This document shows, one piece after another, positions 18,496-28,131 of a DNA stretch of 64,000 nt (position 1 is the stretch's first letter; each line of letters begins with the position of its first letter). Under the pieces are notes generated by a model, which did no database searches, was not told the origin of the DNA, and saw only the letters and a program-made list of their open reading frames with translations. The DNA comes from Niveispirillum sp. SYP-B3756 (GTDB taxonomy: Bacteria > Pseudomonadota > Alphaproteobacteria > Azospirillales > Azospirillaceae). A program made the translations under genes and the position numbers. The stretch covers positions 1-64,000 of the forward strand of contig NZ_WIDQ01000016.1 in NCBI RefSeq assembly GCF_009495745.1, read 5' to 3'.

Positions 18496-19631
18496 AATAT
18501 GTCGACGAATTCCGCGATCCCATCCTGGCCCGCCACCTGATCGCCCACATTGAAAAACTGGTGCCGCTCGCCGGCGGGACGGAGGAAAAGCCCATCGCCA
18601 TCATGGAAATCTGTGGCGGCCACACCCATGCGATCTTCCGCTACGGCCTGGACCGGCTGCTGCCGGCGGGCCTGGAATTCCTGCATGGGCCCGGCTGCCC
18701 GGTCTGTGTGCTGCCGATGAGCCGGGTGGATGATTGTATCGAGATCGCGGAACGGAAAGAGGTGATCTTCACTACTTTCGGCGATGCGATGCGCGTGCCG
18801 GGAACCCGCAAAAGCCTGATGCAGGCCAAGGCCGACGGGGCCGACATCCGCATGGTTTATTCCCCCCTGGATGCTTTGGCCCTGGCGCGCAAATTTCCCG
18901 ACCGGCAGGTCGTGTTCTTCGGCCTGGGCTTCGAGACGACGATGCCGGCGACGGCCCTGACCGTGCTGACCGCTGCGCGCGACGGGGTCAGCAATTTCTT
19001 TCTGTTCTGCAACCATATCCTGGTGCCGCCACCGCTGCGCGCGTTGTTGCAGGACCCGCAGATGCGCATCGACGGGTTCATCGGCCCCGGTCACGTTTCT
19101 ATGATCACCGGTGCCAAACCCTATCGCTTCATTGCCGGGGAGTTCGGCAAGCCGCTGGTGATCGCCGGCTTTGAGCCGCTGGACCTGCTGCAATCCATCA
19201 GCATGGTGCTGGAACAACTGGCCGAGGGCCGCGCCGAGATCGAAAACCAGTATGCCCGTCTGGTGCTGGAGGATGGCAATCCCCAGGCCATGGCCGCGAT
19301 CGACACGGTCTTTGAGCCGCGTGACAGTTTCGATTGGCGCGGGCTGGGGGAGATCGATCATTCCGGGGTCAAGATCCGGCCCGCCTATGCCGCCTATGAT
19401 GCGGAACAGAAGTTCGGGGTCGGCTATGGCGCCGGCAAGACCGCCGGACGGGAGCCGGACGGCTGTCGCTGCGGCGATGTCATCAAGGGCTTGGCCAAGC
19501 CGACCGCTTGTCCGAAATTCGGGACCGAGTGTCTGCCCGAACAACCGCTTGGCGCCTTGATGGTGTCATCCGAAGGGGCGTGTGCCGCCTATTACCAATA
19601 TGGCGGCGTCCGCCAGGAGGCGGCGGAATGA
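18492..19631 (+). CDS. hypD: Hydrogenase iron-ligand assembly protein HypD
   Basis: 379 aa. The conserved cysteines appear in MEICGGHTHAIFRYG (N-terminal active site), HGPGCPVCVLP and the C-terminal [4Fe-4S] region (CRCGDVIKGLAKPTACPKFGTEC). It is the scaffold on which CN and CO are attached to iron with HypC and HypE. It overlaps hypC and hypE. Confidence 0.97.
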   Translation: MKYVDEFRDPILARHLIAHIEKLVPLAGGTEEKPIAIMEICGGHTHAIFRYGLDRLLPAGLEFLHGPGCPVCVLPMSRVDDCIEIAERKEVIFTTFGDAMRVPGTRKSLMQAKADGADIRMVYSPLDALALARKFPDRQVVFFGLGFETTMPATALTVLTAARDGVSNFFLFCNHILVPPPLRALLQDPQMRIDGFIGPGHVSMITGAKPYRFIAGEFGKPLVIAGFEPLDLLQSISMVLEQLAEGRAEIENQYARLVLEDGNPQAMAAIDTVFEPRDSFDWRGLGEIDHSGVKIRPAYAAYDAEQKFGVGYGAGKTAGREPDGCRCGDVIKGLAKPTACPKFGTECLPEQPLGALMVSSEGACAAYYQYGGVRQEAAE

Positions 19632-20686
19632 AGGACGGAACCAGGCCCACTTTCCACCGGACGAAGGCCACGCGGGTGACGCTGGCCCATGGCGGCGGTG
19701 GTAAGGCGATGCGCGATCTGGTGGAGGATGTGTTCATCTCCACCTTCTACAATGCGCAGACGGGCACGATGGAGGATCAGGCCCGGCTGATGCCACCGCC
19801 TGAGCTTTTGGATGGCGGCCGGCTGGCCTTCACCACGGATGGCTTCGTCGTTGATCCCCTGAGCTTTCCGGGTGGGGACATCGGCAAGCTGGCGGTCTAT
19901 GGGACGGTGAATGACCTCGCTGTCGGCGGGGCGGTGCCGAAATGGCTCTCGGCCTCTTTCATCATCGAGGAGGGCTGCGACGTGGACATCCTCCGCGGCG
20001 TGGCCGCGTCGATGCGGGATGCAGCCGACCGCGCTGGCGTCGCCATCGTCACAGGCGACACCAAGGTCGTCGCCAAGGGGGCGGCCGACAAGCTTTTCGT
20101 CACGACATCGGGGATCGGGATCATTCCCAGGGGGCGGGATATCGGTGCCCATCGGGTCCGGCCCGACGATGTCGTCATCGTCAACGGCTTTCTTGGCCAT
20201 CATGGCGCGGCTATCCTCGCGGCACGCGGCGATCTGGCGCTTGAAACCGATATTGTCAGCGACTGCGCGCCGCTGAACGGGCTGATGGAGGCGGCGCTGA
20301 CGGCTGCACCCAACCTGCGCGCCGCACGTGACGCCACGCGTGGCGGATTGGCGGCCGCGCTGAACGAGATCGCGGCGTCGTCCGCAACGCGCATCGTTCT
20401 GGAGGAAACGGCACTGCCGTTGCGGCCGGAGATCAGGGGCTTTTGTGAGATCCTCGGTTTCGACCCGCTATACCTTGCCAATGAAGGCACGCTGGTCCTG
20501 TTCGTCCCGCCGGAGGAGGCGGACGCGGCCTTGTCAGCGATGCGCGCGGTGCCGGAGGGCAAGGATGCGGTGGCCATCGGCAAGGTCAGCCAGGGGCCGG
20601 CGGGACGGGTGGAGATGAGAACATTGTTCGGTGGCAGCCGCATCGTCGATATGCTGGTCGGCGAACAACTGCCGCGCATCTGCTGA
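19628..20686 (+). CDS. hypE: Carbamoyl dehydratase HypE
   Basis: 352 aa ending in PRIC. The C-terminal Cys is the residue carbamoylated by HypF and dehydrated to thiocyanate with ATP. The AIR-synthase-like fold is visible (LAHGGGGKAM, FTTDGFVVDP, VTGDTKVV). It overlaps hypD by 4 bases and is the last hydrogenase gene of the island. Confidence 0.97.
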   Translation: MKDGTRPTFHRTKATRVTLAHGGGGKAMRDLVEDVFISTFYNAQTGTMEDQARLMPPPELLDGGRLAFTTDGFVVDPLSFPGGDIGKLAVYGTVNDLAVGGAVPKWLSASFIIEEGCDVDILRGVAASMRDAADRAGVAIVTGDTKVVAKGAADKLFVTTSGIGIIPRGRDIGAHRVRPDDVVIVNGFLGHHGAAILAARGDLALETDIVSDCAPLNGLMEAALTAAPNLRAARDATRGGLAAALNEIAASSATRIVLEETALPLRPEIRGFCEILGFDPLYLANEGTLVLFVPPEEADAALSAMRAVPEGKDAVAIGKVSQGPAGRVEMRTLFGGSRIVDMLVGEQLPRIC

Positions 20687-21226
20687 CACGGTCATCGGCG
20701 GCTTTTCTCCTGCGGGATCCGTCTGCTCCAGAACGCGTTGGCCTGGCCTGGAGGAACCCGACACTGTCGTTCCGAAACATCCGCGAACCGATCTCTGTCG
20801 CCATAGGCCAGCCGGCGGACCTTGCCGTCGGCGTGTTCGGTTGCGCCGTGGTCGATCTGCCTTCGTCGCAACGAGCCGCTGTGGAAATGCGCCCGCTCGG
20901 GCTTGGCAACCATTTCAGGCGATGCCGTGGCCGGTGCCGCCACTGTCGTCGGCCTCCGGCCTTCCTCGGGGGCGGCTCCGGCCACTGCGGAGGATGGGGA
21001 TGGATTGGTTCGCATAACCGCGTGAGCATTCTCCTATACCCAAAAGGGTAATCTTTCAGTGAGGGAAAGTCTCAGCATCATTGGCACGGTGGGTGCTGTT
21101 ATATTGTTATATGGACATCCTCCAATGAGGCTTGAGGCCGATCCAGCCGGACCCCGCTGTTGACACCATCACTCTGGAGGACAGCCGACCCGCCCGCTAC
21201 TAGCTGGCGTAAGCCCAGTACGGCAT
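20687..21226. other. 540-bp gap between hypE and napC without a recognisable gene
   Basis: No reading frame here resembles a known protein; candidates on both strands are short and of biased composition. A small perfect palindrome TACCC-AAAA-GGGTA lies at 21039-21052. The segment 21053-21115 is more AT-rich than its neighbours. The gap separates convergent transcription units (hypE plus strand, nap minus strand), so it probably carries terminators or decayed sequence. Confidence 0.4.
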
Positions 21227-21865
21227 CTAATGCGGGGCGGCCGCCTGTTGCGGCATGGTCCAGATCGGTACGCCCGTCATGTCGGGTAGCCGGTGGGCGA
21301 TGCCCTTGTGGCAGTCGATGCACGTGGCCTGGCCGGTGAACAGGAAGCGCTGATGGGCTTCGGCACCGCGCACGCCCTGGCGGGTGATGTCCATGCTATC
21401 GGCGCTGTGGCAGTTGCGGCATTCCAGGGAATTATTGGCCTTCAACCGCGCCCACTCATGGCTGGCCAGTTCCTTGCGCTTGGCCTCGAACTTCTCCGGT
21501 GTGTTGATCGTGCCGAAGATCTTGCCCCAGACCTCCTTCGAGGCCTGCATCTTGCGGGCGATCTTGTCCGTCCATTTATGCGGCACATGGCAATCCGGGC
21601 AGGTGGCCCGTACGCCCGACCGGTTGGAATAATGGATGGTCTGTTTCAGATCGGCATAGGGATTGTCCCGCATCTCATGGCAGCCGATGCAGAACGCTTC
21701 CTTGTTGGTCATTTCCAGGGCGGTGTTGAAGCCACCCCACCACAGCACGCCGGCGACAAAGCCGCCGATGGTGAGGAAACCGAGGGAGAGATGGCCGGCG
21801 GGGCGGTTGAAGGCCCGCCAAGCCACCATGGCCAGATCCAGCGCGCGGCGGATGATGCCCATCAT
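21227..21865 (-). CDS. napC: Tetrahaem c-type cytochrome NapC
   Basis: 212 aa. A single N-terminal transmembrane anchor spans about residues 24-46, then four CxxCH haem sites (CIGCH, CPDCH, CRNCH, CIDCH). This is the NapC/NirT family layout. It takes electrons from quinol to NapAB in the periplasm. The ATG overlaps the napB stop (ATGATG/TGA). Confidence 0.97.
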   Translation of the reverse strand: MMGIIRRALDLAMVAWRAFNRPAGHLSLGFLTIGGFVAGVLWWGGFNTALEMTNKEAFCIGCHEMRDNPYADLKQTIHYSNRSGVRATCPDCHVPHKWTDKIARKMQASKEVWGKIFGTINTPEKFEAKRKELASHEWARLKANNSLECRNCHSADSMDITRQGVRGAEAHQRFLFTGQATCIDCHKGIAHRLPDMTGVPIWTMPQQAAAPH

Positions 21866-22392
21866 TCGCCCCCTTTGGCGGCGGCATCCTTTTCGCGGAT
21901 GACACTATCGACATCGCGGAAGCTGTTGGGCACACGCGGCTGTACGTCCGTCTGTGGCACATGGCATTGCAGGCAGAAATACCGGCGCGCCGACACAGCG
22001 CCCAGCACCTGCCCGTCACGATCCTGGAAATGGGTGACAGAGATCATCGGCGCCTGACTGTCGCCGGTAAATTCCCGGGCGTGACAGGTCAGGCACTTAT
22101 TGGCGCGCAGGTCCAACTGATAGCCGACGATCTGGTGCGGGATCACCGGCGGCTGTTCGGGGTAATTGCGCTGGCGGCGGCGGTCGTCGGTGGCATCCTT
22201 GGGGATGGGTGGGGCTTCCTGCACGGTCAGCCCCTCAGCCCCGGTAAAGGCCGGGCGACCGCTGGCGGTAACGTCGCGGGCTGTGACAGCGGGGGTGGGG
22301 TCGGTGGCAAAGGCCTTCTGTGCCACCGGCACACCCAGCACGGGCAAGGCCGCCAGCAGGGAAAGGATCAGGGCGGTGCGGAGGTTTTTCAT
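21862..22392 (-). CDS. napB: Dihaem cytochrome c NapB, periplasmic nitrate reductase small subunit
   Basis: 176 aa with a Sec signal peptide (cleavage near QKAFA) and two CxxCH motifs (CLTCH, CLQCH). The PPVIPHQI segment before haem 1 is typical of NapB. It relays electrons from NapC to NapA. It begins 3 bases after napA ends and overlaps napC. Confidence 0.96.
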   Translation of the reverse strand: MKNLRTALILSLLAALPVLGVPVAQKAFATDPTPAVTARDVTASGRPAFTGAEGLTVQEAPPIPKDATDDRRRQRNYPEQPPVIPHQIVGYQLDLRANKCLTCHAREFTGDSQAPMISVTHFQDRDGQVLGAVSARRYFCLQCHVPQTDVQPRVPNSFRDVDSVIREKDAAAKGGE

Positions 22393-22395
22393 GGA

Positions 22396-24897
22396 TCATG
22401 CCCCCTGGACCGGCGTGATGCGCACGGCGCATTTCTTGAAGTCGGTCTGTTTGGAGATCGGGTCGGTGGCATCCAGCGTGACGCGGTTGATCAGCACATC
22501 GGCATCAAACCAGGGCACGAAGACCAGCCCGCGCGGCGGCTTGTTGCGGCCGCGCGTTTCCACCCGCGCCCGCACCTGACCCCGGCGGGAGGCCACCAGC
22601 ACTTCCTGTCCACGCCGCACATTCATGGCTTGCGCATCATCGGGATGCATGTAGCAGAGCGCCTGCGGCACGGCGCGGTGCAGTTCCGGTACGCGCCTGG
22701 TCATGGAACCGGAATGCCAATGTTCCAGCACCCGGCCGGTGGACAGCCAGAACGGATAATCCGTGTCCGGGCTTTCGGCCGGCGGTTCGTAGGGCAGGGC
22801 GAAGATGCGGGCCTTGCCATCCTTATGGCCATAAAAGCGCATCCCTTCGCCCGCTGGCACATAGGGGTCGCTGCCTTCGCGGAAGCGCCAGCGCGTTTCC
22901 TGCCCGTTCACCACTGGCCAGCGCAACCCGCGTTCTTCGTGATAGCGTTCATAGGGGGCCAGATCATGGCCGTGGCCACGGCCAAAGCTGGCATATTCCT
23001 CAAACAGCCCCTTTTGCAGATAGAAGCCCAGTTCCTTGGACTCGCGGTTCTCATAGGCCGGGTCACACTCGCTGACCGGGAACTTATCCACCTGCCCGTT
23101 GCGATAGAGGATATCGAACAGGGTCTTGCCGCGGAATTCCGGGGCCTTGGCCAGCAATTCCTCCGGCCAGACTTCTTCCACCTTGAAGCGTTTGGAGAAT
23201 TCCACCAATTGCCACAGGTCCGACCGCGCCTCGCCGGGCGCGTTCACCAATTGGTGCCAGACCTGGGTGCGGCGTTCGGCATTGCCGTAAGCGCCTTCCT
23301 TTTCCACCCACATGGCGGCTGGCAGCACCAGATCGGCCGCCATGGTGGTGACGGTGGGATAGGCATCGGAGACGACGATGAAATTGTCCGGGTTGCGATA
23401 GCCGGGCCAGGTCTCGTTGGCGGTATTCGGGGCCGCCTGCATGTTGTTGTTCACCTGCACCCAGTAGCAGTTCAGCTTGCCATCCTTAAGCATCCGGTCC
23501 TGCTGCACGGCATGGAAGCCGGGCTTGGCCGGGATGGTGCCTTCCGGCAGCTTCCACAGATGTTCGGCGTGGGCGCGGTGTTCGGCATTCGTCACCACCA
23601 TGTCGGCGGGCAGCCGGTGGGAGAAGGTGCCAACCTCCCGCGCCGTGCCGCAGGCGCTGGGCTGGCCGGTGAGGGAGAAGGGGCTGTTGCCCGGCTGGGC
23701 GATCTTGCCCGTCAGCAGATGGATGTTATAGGCAAGGTTATTGGCCCAGACGCCGCGCGTATGCTGGTTGAAACCCATGGTCCAGAAGCTGGTGACCTTG
23801 ATCTTCGGGTCGGCATACAGCTCCGCCAGCGCCTTCAGCCTTGCCGCCGGCACGCCGGATTGGGCGGCCACCTTTTCCAGCGTGTAGGGGGCGACGAAGG
23901 CGGCATATTCCTCAAAACTGATCGGGTCGGACTCATTGGCCTTGGCGGCGTTTTGGGCTGCCTTTTCCAGCGGATTATCGGGCCGCAGCCCATAGCCGAT
24001 ATCGGTGCGGCCCTTCACGAACGTCGTGTGCTTGTTGACGAAATCCTTGTTCACCCGCCCGGTCTGGATGATGTGGTTGGCGATATAGTTCAGGATGGCC
24101 AGATCGGTCTGCGGCGTGAACACCATGGGGATGTCCGCCAGCTCGAACGACCGATGTTCGAAGGTGGACAGCACCGCCACCTTCACATCCGGGTTGGACA
24201 GGCGGCGGTCGGTGACGCGGGTCCACAGGACGGGGTGCATCTCCGCCATGTTGCTGCCCCACAGCACAAAGGCGTCGGCGGCTTCGATATCATCGTAACA
24301 GCCCATCGGCTCATCAATGCCGAAGGTGCGCATGAAGCCGGCCACGGCGGATGCCATGCAATGGCGGGCGTTGGGGTCGATGTTGTTGGAACGGAATCCT
24401 GCCTTCATCAGTTTGACGGCGGCATAACCTTCATGCACCGTCCATTGCCCGGACCCGAACATGCCGATGGCTTCCGGCCCCTTGGCCTTCAGCGTGGCCT
24501 TCCATTTCTCGGCCATGATGTCAAAGGCCTGATCCCAGGTGATGGGGGTGAAATCCCCATCCTTGGCGTACTGCCCGTTCTTCATGCGCAGCATGGGCGT
24601 GGTCAGCCGGTCCTGGCCATAGATGATCTTGGACAGGAAATAGCCCTTCACACAGTTCAGGCCCCGGTTCACCTCGGCCTTCTGGTCGCCATGGGTGGCG
24701 ACGATGCGGCCTTCCTTCACCCCCACCATGACGCCGCAGCCGGTGCCGCAGAAGCGGCAGGCGGCCTTGGACCATTTCACCTTGGCATCCATGCCGGTGG
24801 GCAATTGCGCAGCGCCGGCCTGCAGGGTGACGCCGGCGGTGGCGGCCGCCGTGGCGGCGGCCTGGGCCTTCAGATAATCGCGGCGGGTCAGTGTCAT
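22396..24897 (-). CDS. napA: Periplasmic nitrate reductase catalytic subunit NapA
   Basis: 833 aa with a twin-arginine signal (TRRDYLK). The [4Fe-4S] site is CRFCGTGC plus a downstream GLNCVKG. The molybdenum-ligating Cys lies in [11 protein letters not shown]. The molybdopterin guanine dinucleotide domains run to the C-terminus. It reduces nitrate to nitrite in the periplasm. The 4-base overlap with napD supports coupled synthesis with its chaperone. Confidence 0.98.
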   Translation of the reverse strand: MTLTRRDYLKAQAAATAAATAGVTLQAGAAQLPTGMDAKVKWSKAACRFCGTGCGVMVGVKEGRIVATHGDQKAEVNRGLNCVKGYFLSKIIYGQDRLTTPMLRMKNGQYAKDGDFTPITWDQAFDIMAEKWKATLKAKGPEAIGMFGSGQWTVHEGYAAVKLMKAGFRSNNIDPNARHCMASAVAGFMRTFGIDEPMGCYDDIEAADAFVLWGSNMAEMHPVLWTRVTDRRLSNPDVKVAVLSTFEHRSFELADIPMVFTPQTDLAILNYIANHIIQTGRVNKDFVNKHTTFVKGRTDIGYGLRPDNPLEKAAQNAAKANESDPISFEEYAAFVAPYTLEKVAAQSGVPAARLKALAELYADPKIKVTSFWTMGFNQHTRGVWANNLAYNIHLLTGKIAQPGNSPFSLTGQPSACGTAREVGTFSHRLPADMVVTNAEHRAHAEHLWKLPEGTIPAKPGFHAVQQDRMLKDGKLNCYWVQVNNNMQAAPNTANETWPGYRNPDNFIVVSDAYPTVTTMAADLVLPAAMWVEKEGAYGNAERRTQVWHQLVNAPGEARSDLWQLVEFSKRFKVEEVWPEELLAKAPEFRGKTLFDILYRNGQVDKFPVSECDPAYENRESKELGFYLQKGLFEEYASFGRGHGHDLAPYERYHEERGLRWPVVNGQETRWRFREGSDPYVPAGEGMRFYGHKDGKARIFALPYEPPAESPDTDYPFWLSTGRVLEHWHSGSMTRRVPELHRAVPQALCYMHPDDAQAMNVRRGQEVLVASRRGQVRARVETRGRNKPPRGLVFVPWFDADVLINRVTLDATDPISKQTDFKKCAVRITPVQGA

Positions 24898-25163
24898 GGC
24901 ATGGGCTCCGCAAGGGACAAGGCAGGTTCGGCGTGGTGATAGACGGGAAGGGCGCTGTAGACGCCCGCAATGGCATTGATGGCGTCCAGCATGTCGGCGG
25001 TCGCGCGGGCGCTGGGCTGTTCGATCAGCACGATCAGCCGGCTGGCATCGCCGTCGGTGGGCACGATCTCGCCCCCCAGAGCCTGGATGCGGGCGGCGAT
25101 CGCGGCCAACGCATCGGGGCAGGCATGGACGATCAGGCTGGAAATGTGGATTTCATCGCTCAT
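24894..25163 (-). CDS. napD: NapA signal-peptide chaperone NapD
   Basis: 89 aa from the ATG at 25163 ([14 protein letters not shown]), the family-like start; an upstream start would add a Pro/Arg-rich stretch. The ISSLIVHA opening and ferredoxin-like fold are typical. NapD binds the Tat signal of NapA. It overlaps napF and napA by 4 bases each. Confidence 0.93.
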   Translation of the reverse strand: MSDEIHISSLIVHACPDALAAIAARIQALGGEIVPTDGDASRLIVLIEQPSARATADMLDAINAIAGVYSALPVYHHAEPALSLAEPMP

Positions 25164-25456
25164 GCGCTGTCTCCATCGCGGGGGGCAAGCTGGATGGCAC
25201 CGACGGGGCAGGGGGCCAGACAATCACCGCAGCCGGTGCAGCGGTCCCCATCGACATCCGCCCGCGCCCGCCCGCGTGGCTGCAACAGGAAGCGGATGGC
25301 CCCTTCCGGGCAGGCATCACCGCAGGTCCGGCAATAGGCACCGGTTTCCGCCAGGCAATGGGCGGCAATAACGGCCAGAGGCGGACCGGCGGCAGGCGGG
25401 ACGGTGGGGTCTGGTCCACGCCCGAACAGGGCGCGGCGGGAAAGCCTTGTTTCCAT
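25160..25456 (-). CDS. napF: Short ferredoxin-type protein NapF
   Basis: 98 aa. An N-terminal RRALFGRG motif is followed by two cysteine-rich cluster regions (CRTCGDACPEG and CTGCGDCLAPCPVG). E. coli NapF is about 164 aa with four clusters, so this is a reduced version. It probably assists cytoplasmic maturation of NapA. It lies between napE and napD in a tight operon. Confidence 0.85.
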   Translation of the reverse strand: METRLSRRALFGRGPDPTVPPAAGPPLAVIAAHCLAETGAYCRTCGDACPEGAIRFLLQPRGRARADVDGDRCTGCGDCLAPCPVGAIQLAPRDGDSA

Positions 25457-25471
25457 GGCGTTTGTCCCCCG

Positions 25472-25630
25472 TCACATGCCCGGCGGGCCCGCGAATATCT
25501 GATATATCCAGACAGCGAAGCCATAGCCGGCCACCACCCCGATCGACAGAACCGGGAAGAAAACGAAGGCCAGAAAGACGAACTTAAGCAGTTCGGCTTT
25601 TCTGGAGTCCGGAGCGGGGGTTGCATCCAT
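25472..25630 (-). CDS. napE: Small membrane protein NapE
   Basis: 52 aa from the ATG at 25630, which has AGGA five bases upstream; a longer form from 25669 is possible. One transmembrane helix (LLKFVFLAFVFFPVLSIG) and the C-terminal VWIYQIFAGPPGM match NapE. Its function is unknown. It is the first nap gene, 63 bp after the FNR box. Confidence 0.85.
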   Translation of the reverse strand: MDATPAPDSRKAELLKFVFLAFVFFPVLSIGVVAGYGFAVWIYQIFAGPPGM

Positions 25631-25692
25631 GACATCCTGCCAAAATCTATTATTTTCTGACAAAACCATACCCCCAAGTGTAGGGGCAAACA

Positions 25693-25706
25693 TTGATCAG
25701 AATCAA
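25693..25706 (-). promoter_or_regulatory. FNR/Anr box for the nap operon
   Basis: TTGAT-CAGA-ATCAA is a perfect match to the FNR consensus TTGAT-N4-ATCAA. It is 63 bp before the napE start and nothing else lies between, so nap is probably induced at low oxygen. Confidence 0.85.
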
Positions 25707-25787
25707 TCTTGAGTAACGTCAACAGTAATAATCTTGTGCCGCTACGCACAGTGATTTGTTAAAAATTGATAATAGTCCAATCATGAA

Positions 25788-25801
25788 TTGATAATAGTCA
25801 A
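25788..25801 (+). promoter_or_regulatory. FNR/Dnr-like box upstream of the 25930 ORF
   Basis: TTGAT-AATA-GTCAA matches the Crp/Fnr half-sites with one mismatch. The 13-mer ATTGATAATAGTC occurs twice, at 25765-25777 and 25787-25799, exactly 22 bp (two helical turns) apart. The regulator encoded at 26876 is a candidate binder. Confidence 0.5.
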
Positions 25802-25929
25802 TTTAAACCCGCGTGATTTTCATCATCATTTATGGTGTCGCACTTGTGCGGAATTTGCCAAGTCGCAAGGACTGCGGTGTTCGGGCCTGCTTGGATGGCT
25901 TGCATCCCCACAGTGAAGGTTCTTGATAG

Positions 25930-26190
25930 ATGAAGACGCAATTCATCCAGTTCCGACGCGATGCCGCACATCTCCTGTTGTTGCAGCAGGATGCCGTGCT
26001 CGGCGCACAGGCCGATGGATCGATTATCTGTGCCATTGACGATTGTCCCGAGGCACTTCCGTCCGATCCGTCCGAACGGCTGCTGCAACGGTTGCAGGGG
26101 CTGTTCCCGACACCGGGCACGGCCCGGATCAGCTTTACCGATTTACCCGAACGCGATAGTGGCTGCTGCGGTGGCCGCTGTGGCGGTTGA
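25930..26190 (+). CDS. Hypothetical 86-aa protein with Cys/Gly tail
   Basis: The reading frame has a plausible AAGG ribosome site and encodes a soluble 86-aa protein ending in D-S-G-C-C-G-G-R-C-G-G, which could bind metal. It lies 128 bp after a Dnr-like box and 18 bp before the ric N-terminal ORF. An operon role in NO or Fe-S stress is therefore plausible by context only. No family is recognised. Confidence 0.5.
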   Translation: MKTQFIQFRRDAAHLLLLQQDAVLGAQADGSIICAIDDCPEALPSDPSERLLQRLQGLFPTPGTARISFTDLPERDSGCCGGRCGG

Positions 26191-26208
26191 CAAGGCCCGA
26201 GGAATGAC

Positions 26209-26307
26209 ATGACATCCCTGACACAACCCGTATCGCTGTTGGCTGCCACCATTCCAGGCGCCACCGCCGTCTTTCGGCGCCATGGCATCGACTTTTGCGG
26301 GAACTGA
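26209..26307 (+). pseudogene. ric: N-terminal ScdA domain piece of a split ric (ytfE/scdA) gene
   Basis: Thirty-two codons encode an ScdA-N domain start (ATIPGATAVFRRHGIDFCGN), then stop. In intact Ric proteins this segment ends in a Cys pair followed by about 40 more residues leading to the haemerythrin domain. Here only one Cys (Cys30) is present. The TGA at 26305-26307 overlaps an ATG that opens the haemerythrin part in the next frame. This is either a small deletion with frameshift or two coupled polypeptides. Confidence 0.6.
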
Positions 26308-26801
26308 TGAGCCCGCCGGATGGTGAGGGTGCGGCCCCTGCCAGTGTGTCCACCCCGGCACTGATCAGTTTGATCCTGAGCCGCTTCCATGAAGGTCACC
26401 GGCGACAGTGGGAGGAATTGCTCTACCTGTCGTGGAAGGTGGGGAGCGTCCATGGCCAACACCCGGACTGTCCCAAGGGCCTTCATACCCTGTTGGTCCA
26501 GGTGGCGGCTGAGTTGGAGGAACATATGCAGAAGGAGGAACAAGTGCTGTTCCCGGCCATGCTGTCCGGCGGTTCCCTGTTCCTTGCCGGCCCCATCGCC
26601 TGCATGATGGAGGAACATGACGTATTCGGCGATCAGTTGCACCAGATGGCGGCGCTGACGCGCAACTTCACGTCCCCGGCCCGCGCTTGCGCCACCTGGC
26701 GGGCACTCTATAGCAGCCTGCACCATTTCGTGCAGGAGGCCGGGGAGCATGTGCACCTGGAGAACAATGTCCTGTTTGCGCGTTTTAATAGATCGATCTG
26801 A
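26307..26801 (+). CDS. ric: Haemerythrin-domain part of Ric (iron-sulfur repair di-iron protein)
   Basis: 164 aa from the ATG overlapping the stop of the ScdA-N piece (TGATG). The four-helix haemerythrin pattern is complete: FHEGHRRQWEEL, ELEEHMQKEEQVLFPAM, CMMEEHDVFGDQLHQM and EHVHLENNVLFARF supply the His/Glu di-iron ligands. Ric proteins repair Fe-S clusters damaged by NO or peroxide. Separation from its Cys-bearing N-terminal domain may impair or change function. It is followed by a Dnr-like regulator. Confidence 0.7.
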   Translation: MSPPDGEGAAPASVSTPALISLILSRFHEGHRRQWEELLYLSWKVGSVHGQHPDCPKGLHTLLVQVAAELEEHMQKEEQVLFPAMLSGGSLFLAGPIACMMEEHDVFGDQLHQMAALTRNFTSPARACATWRALYSSLHHFVQEAGEHVHLENNVLFARFNRSI

Positions 26802-26875
26802 GCAGTGATATTGACGCGGGAGCGCCACATATCCTACCTAGCCACGGGCCATCAGATGACCTCGCCTCACAGATA

Positions 26876-27589
26876 ATGACAATGAAGCCCGACGACCTGA
26901 GCTTGGTGCGCAGCCTTCCGATGTTTCGCAAGCTGGCCGACGGGCAATTGTCGGCCCTGGCGGCATGTGGATCGCTGCAGCGCTATCCGCGTTCCACCCT
27001 GCTGTTCAACGAGGGGGAACAAGCCGATTTCCTGATGGTGCTGCTTGAAGGTGCGGTTGAACTGTTTGCCCGCGACCAGGATGAGAAGGAGGCGGTGGTA
27101 GACATCCTGTTCCCCGTTGATAGTTTCATCCTGGCTGCGGCGTTGACCGGAGCCCCCTATCTGATGTCGGCCCGAACCCTCATGCCATCACGCATTTTTC
27201 TATTGGAAACTGGGGCCTTCCGTCGGGCTGTGGCGGCTGATCCTGATCTTTCTATCCCCGTGATGGAGGAGCTTGCCCAGCATTTCCGCAGGCTGGTCCG
27301 CCAGATCAAAGATCTGAAGCTGCGAACAGGAGCCCAGCGCCTGGGTTGCTATGTGCTGTCCTTGGCGGGGGAAACGGATGAGGCGATATTGCCTTTTGAC
27401 AAGCGAACTTTCGCTTCACGCCTGGGCATGACGGCGGAAAACCTCTCGCGTGCCTTTGCAACATTGCGAGACCATGGATTGTCTGTAGAGGGAAGCCGGA
27501 TGGTGATCCGGGATCGGGTTCGGCTGACCGCCTTCTCCCGTCCGGCGGCCCTTATTGATCAGGCTGATAAGCCGCTTTCAATCATTTAG
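26876..27589 (+). CDS. Crp/Fnr-family regulator, Dnr/NnrR type
   Basis: 237 aa. An N-terminal cyclic-nucleotide-binding-like beta-roll (about 15-130) is followed by a dimerisation helix and a winged helix-turn-helix (RTFASRLGMTAENLSRAFATL). It lacks the N-terminal Cys cluster of FNR, which fits the NO-sensing Dnr/NnrR branch. Genes around it (nap, ric, nnrS remnant) support a nitrosative-stress role. The Dnr-like box at 25788 is a likely target. The start is ATG 26876 or 26882. Confidence 0.8.
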   Translation: MTMKPDDLSLVRSLPMFRKLADGQLSALAACGSLQRYPRSTLLFNEGEQADFLMVLLEGAVELFARDQDEKEAVVDILFPVDSFILAAALTGAPYLMSARTLMPSRIFLLETGAFRRAVAADPDLSIPVMEELAQHFRRLVRQIKDLKLRTGAQRLGCYVLSLAGETDEAILPFDKRTFASRLGMTAENLSRAFATLRDHGLSVEGSRMVIRDRVRLTAFSRPAALIDQADKPLSII

Positions 27590-27756
27590 TGCGGCTTTCC
27601 TTTGACTGGACGCCGGTCCGGCGGCGGCCGTTGCCGCACCGGCGATTGAGGAAAGCTGGAGCCTGGAGCTTGTTTTTGGTCAGTGGAAACACGCTCCAGG
27701 GATTGATCCTGGAAAGGGGGGCAAGACATGCCAACGCCCCGGCCGATCGGTTCTGG

Positions 27757-28131
27757 TCATCCCGGTCGGCCATCGGCGCGGCGGGAAACCAGAATCGGTG
27801 CATAGATGATGAGGAACAGGATGAAGGCCGCCTCCCATGCTGTCCCGGCAATCCTGTAGGCGATCATCATGTCGGGCAACAACGGGGCAAGAACCCGGAC
27901 CAGCGCGCCCAGGGTCAACAGCAAGTACGCGGCGACCGTTGCCTTGGCGGCAACAATCTCCCGCCTGGTATGGCCCAGCGCCGCACGGCTCATCACGGCC
28001 ATGATCATGGTGGCGAAGGCGCCGGCCGTCAACGCATGGACCCAGCTCTGGCCGACATTGAGTCCCGCCAGCAGCCATCCCGCCTTCAGGATCAGGCCGA
28101 CGGGGATCCAGCCATAAGCCACATGCAGGAT
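27757..28131 (-). pseudogene. nnrS: Truncated nnrS, C-terminal part only
   Basis: The minus strand encodes about 124 residues matching the C-terminal helices of NnrS, a haem/copper membrane protein of nitric-oxide stress (LHVAYGWIPVGLI, MAVMSRAALGHT, then two more helices and SRRADGRPG). Full NnrS is about 390-400 aa with some 12 helices. The upstream two thirds are missing and replaced at about 28132 by IS3-type transposase sequence. The fragment has no start of its own. Confidence 0.75.

Noticed and set aside
20692-21015. 107-codon minus-strand ORF in the hypE-napC gap
   Set aside because: Ala/Pro/Arg-rich composition, no ribosome site and no domain; likely chance.
21039-21052. TACCCAAAAGGGTA palindrome as a terminator
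   Set aside because: The 5-bp stem is too short and no T-run follows; left only as a note in the gap entry.
21961-24939. 992-codon open frame on the plus strand
   Set aside because: It is the shadow of napA/napB on the opposite strand; the composition (many G, H, R, Q) is typical of antisense G+C-rich frames.
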